Shown here piece after piece: positions 62,605 through 63,847 of a stretch of 63,847 nucleotides of DNA. The position numbers and the translations under genes are program-made. How positions within the stretch are numbered: the stretch's first letter is position 1; every line of letters begins with the position of its first letter. The DNA comes from Hydrogenimonas thermophila (GTDB lineage Bacteria > Campylobacterota > Campylobacteria > Campylobacterales > Hydrogenimonadaceae), in assembly GCF_900115615.1 (NCBI RefSeq), contig NZ_FOXB01000009.1, forward strand, positions 1 through 63,847. Direction: 5' to 3'. Under the pieces are notes generated by a model. That model was not told the DNA's origin, did not search any database, and saw only the letters and a program-made list of their open reading frames with translations.

Positions 62605-62785
62605 AATTTGCTCCTTTTTAGAATAACTTTTTTACAAGCAATATCTATTCCATAAAATCCATAATATATAGTTTTCAAAATCTATAGATTTACTTGACAA
62701 TAAAATTTTTATCAATTATAATTTTGAGAAATTAAATACCTTCTAATAAAAATCTCTAATTTTATTCTAAACAAAAGGGCAATAT

Positions 62786-63847
62786 ATGCAATTAAAAACA
62801 GTAATATTTATACTATTAACCATATCTCTTGCTTTATCTGAAGAGGTTAAAAGTAAAAAAGGCTACCGCCTCCTCGCCTGGAATGACCTAGGAATGCACT
62901 GTATGGATGGAAATGACTACTCAGTCTTTTCAATCTTGCCACCATATAATAACCTAGTAGCCCAACTTATAAAAAAAGATGGAACACCACAACATATTAC
63001 AAGTGGTGTGACACTTACTTATGAAGCAGTACCATCATTAGATGGTAAGTGGAATACAACGAGTGTTACTAAAACAAACTTTTGGGATTATGTTTTAAGT
63101 CTATTTGGTGTAACACTTGAAGCAGATAAAGGACTTGCTGGAAGTTATGTACAGAGTAAAACTCCTCAACCTCTTCATTATGACTCTACTCATAAATGGT
63201 GGACAGCAGAAGGTATTCCTGTCTCTCCAAAAAATGATGATGGCTCTTACAATATGTACCCAATGGTAAAAGTGGTTGCAAAAGATAACAGTGGTAATGT
63301 ACTAGCAGAGACAACTACAGTTTTACCAGTAAGTGATGAGATGGATTGTAAAAAGTGCCATAGCTCTACATCAAATTATGATGATGCTAAACCAAGTAGT
63401 GGTTGGGTAAATTTGAGTGATCCAGAGAAAGATTATAAATATAACATTTTAAGACTGCACGATCAAAAACACCCAACAGCTGTAGCAGAACATAATAGCT
63501 CTTTAAGCGCAAAAGGTTGGAACTATAAAGCAGAAGGTTTGGAAGCAACAGCCAATAGCGGAACACCTATACTTTGTGCATCTTGTCATAAGAGTAATGC
63601 TCTGCCAGGAACTGGAGTTGATGATATAAAACCATTAACCCAAGCACTGCACTCTAAACACACAGATGTTACAGACCCAGATACAGGACTTACACTAAAT
63701 AACAGTACAAACAGAAATGCTTGCTACACTTGCCACCCAGGTGCAACAACTCAATGTTTAAGAGGTGCAATGGGAAATGCTAAAAACCCTGATGGTACAA
63801 GTAAAATGCAGTGCCAAAGCTGTCACGGTGTAATGAGTGCAGTAGGA
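62786..63847 (+). CDS. Multihaem c-type cytochrome, N-terminal part (runs off the right edge)
   Basis: The 354 visible residues have a signal peptide (VIFILLTISLALSEEV) and then YRLLAWNDLGMHCMDGNDYS, a start I recognise from large multihaem proteins. Four haem motifs are visible: CKKCH, CASCH, CYTCH and CQSCH, with extra histidines (RLHDQKH, LHSKHTD) as likely sixth ligands. It is periplasmic or outer-surface, probably in electron transfer. The start is ATG 62786, ahead of it AAAAGGGC. The end and total haem count lie beyond the window. Confidence 0.88.
   Translation, partial: MQLKTVIFILLTISLALSEEVKSKKGYRLLAWNDLGMHCMDGNDYSVFSILPPYNNLVAQLIKKDGTPQHITSGVTLTYEAVPSLDGKWNTTSVTKTNFWDYVLSLFGVTLEADKGLAGSYVQSKTPQPLHYDSTHKWWTAEGIPVSPKNDDGSYNMYPMVKVVAKDNSGNVLAETTTVLPVSDEMDCKKCHSSTSNYDDAKPSSGWVNLSDPEKDYKYNILRLHDQKHPTAVAEHNSSLSAKGWNYKAEGLEATANSGTPILCASCHKSNALPGTGVDDIKPLTQALHSKHTDVTDPDTGLTLNNSTNRNACYTCHPGATTQCLRGAMGNAKNPDGTSKMQCQSCHGVMSAVG

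Overview
The window is AT-rich chromosomal DNA from a campylobacterotan (epsilonproteobacterial) bacterium, most like the free-living sulfur oxidisers (Sulfurimonas/Sulfurovum type). This rests on the gene content: a RibBA with a degenerate second domain, a sulfide:quinone oxidoreductase, a BioV-type esterase, DUF4492 next to cydAB, a bacterial Suv3-type helicase, and the gene order tgt / TrkA-like / aroB / mscS / mtaB / ftsH-like, which I recall from Helicobacter pylori (HP0281-HP0286). No 16S rRNA gene is present, so the genus is an inference.

Positions 1 to about 14,520 are an accessory island. From the left it holds the start of an ISAs1-type transposase; a two-gene minus-strand operon (901-aa unknown protein plus 1639-aa DEAH helicase with a DUF1998-type C-terminus) that looks like Druantia type III anti-phage defence, preceded by a translationally coupled 36-aa reading frame; a plasmid-type partition pair (ParA plus a small ribbon-helix-helix protein) with a duplicated operator; a long three-tier hairpin; at least eight tiny genes for 35-59 aa single-membrane-helix proteins; an IS200-type transposase with a damaged HUH motif; a paralogous pair of unknown genes; and a complete IS982-family insertion sequence with an 8-bp target duplication. 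It ends in clustered GGATAAGT repeats just before ribBA.

Positions 14,684 to 25,159 return to housekeeping content: ribBA, tRNA-Gln and initiator tRNA-fMet behind a consensus promoter, sqr with a 55-aa partner, msrA, and a TetR-controlled region in which tetR, a patatin phospholipase and a PAP2 phosphatase diverge from an EmrA/EmrB/TolC-type efflux system.

Positions 25,160 to 39,573 carry the Suv3-type helicase, mog, bioV, an FtsH-like AAA protein without its zinc protease motif, mtaB, mscS, aroB and a TrkA-C protein on the minus strand. Then, on the plus strand, come tgt, a RelBE toxin-antitoxin pair and pdxJ-pdxA; pdxA contains a five-copy heptanucleotide repeat.

Positions 39,580 to 55,422 are respiratory and metal genes: a cytochrome bd operon (DUF4492, cydA, cydB, small subunit), a two-component system flanked by small c-type cytochromes, a nickel/cobalt ECF uptake operon that includes an outer-membrane barrel, and an RND heavy-metal efflux operon. 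Positions 55,522 to the end hold a Uma2 nuclease, purH, purL, a ROK glucokinase overlapping glgA, a small Met/Gln-rich protein and the start of a multihaem cytochrome c.
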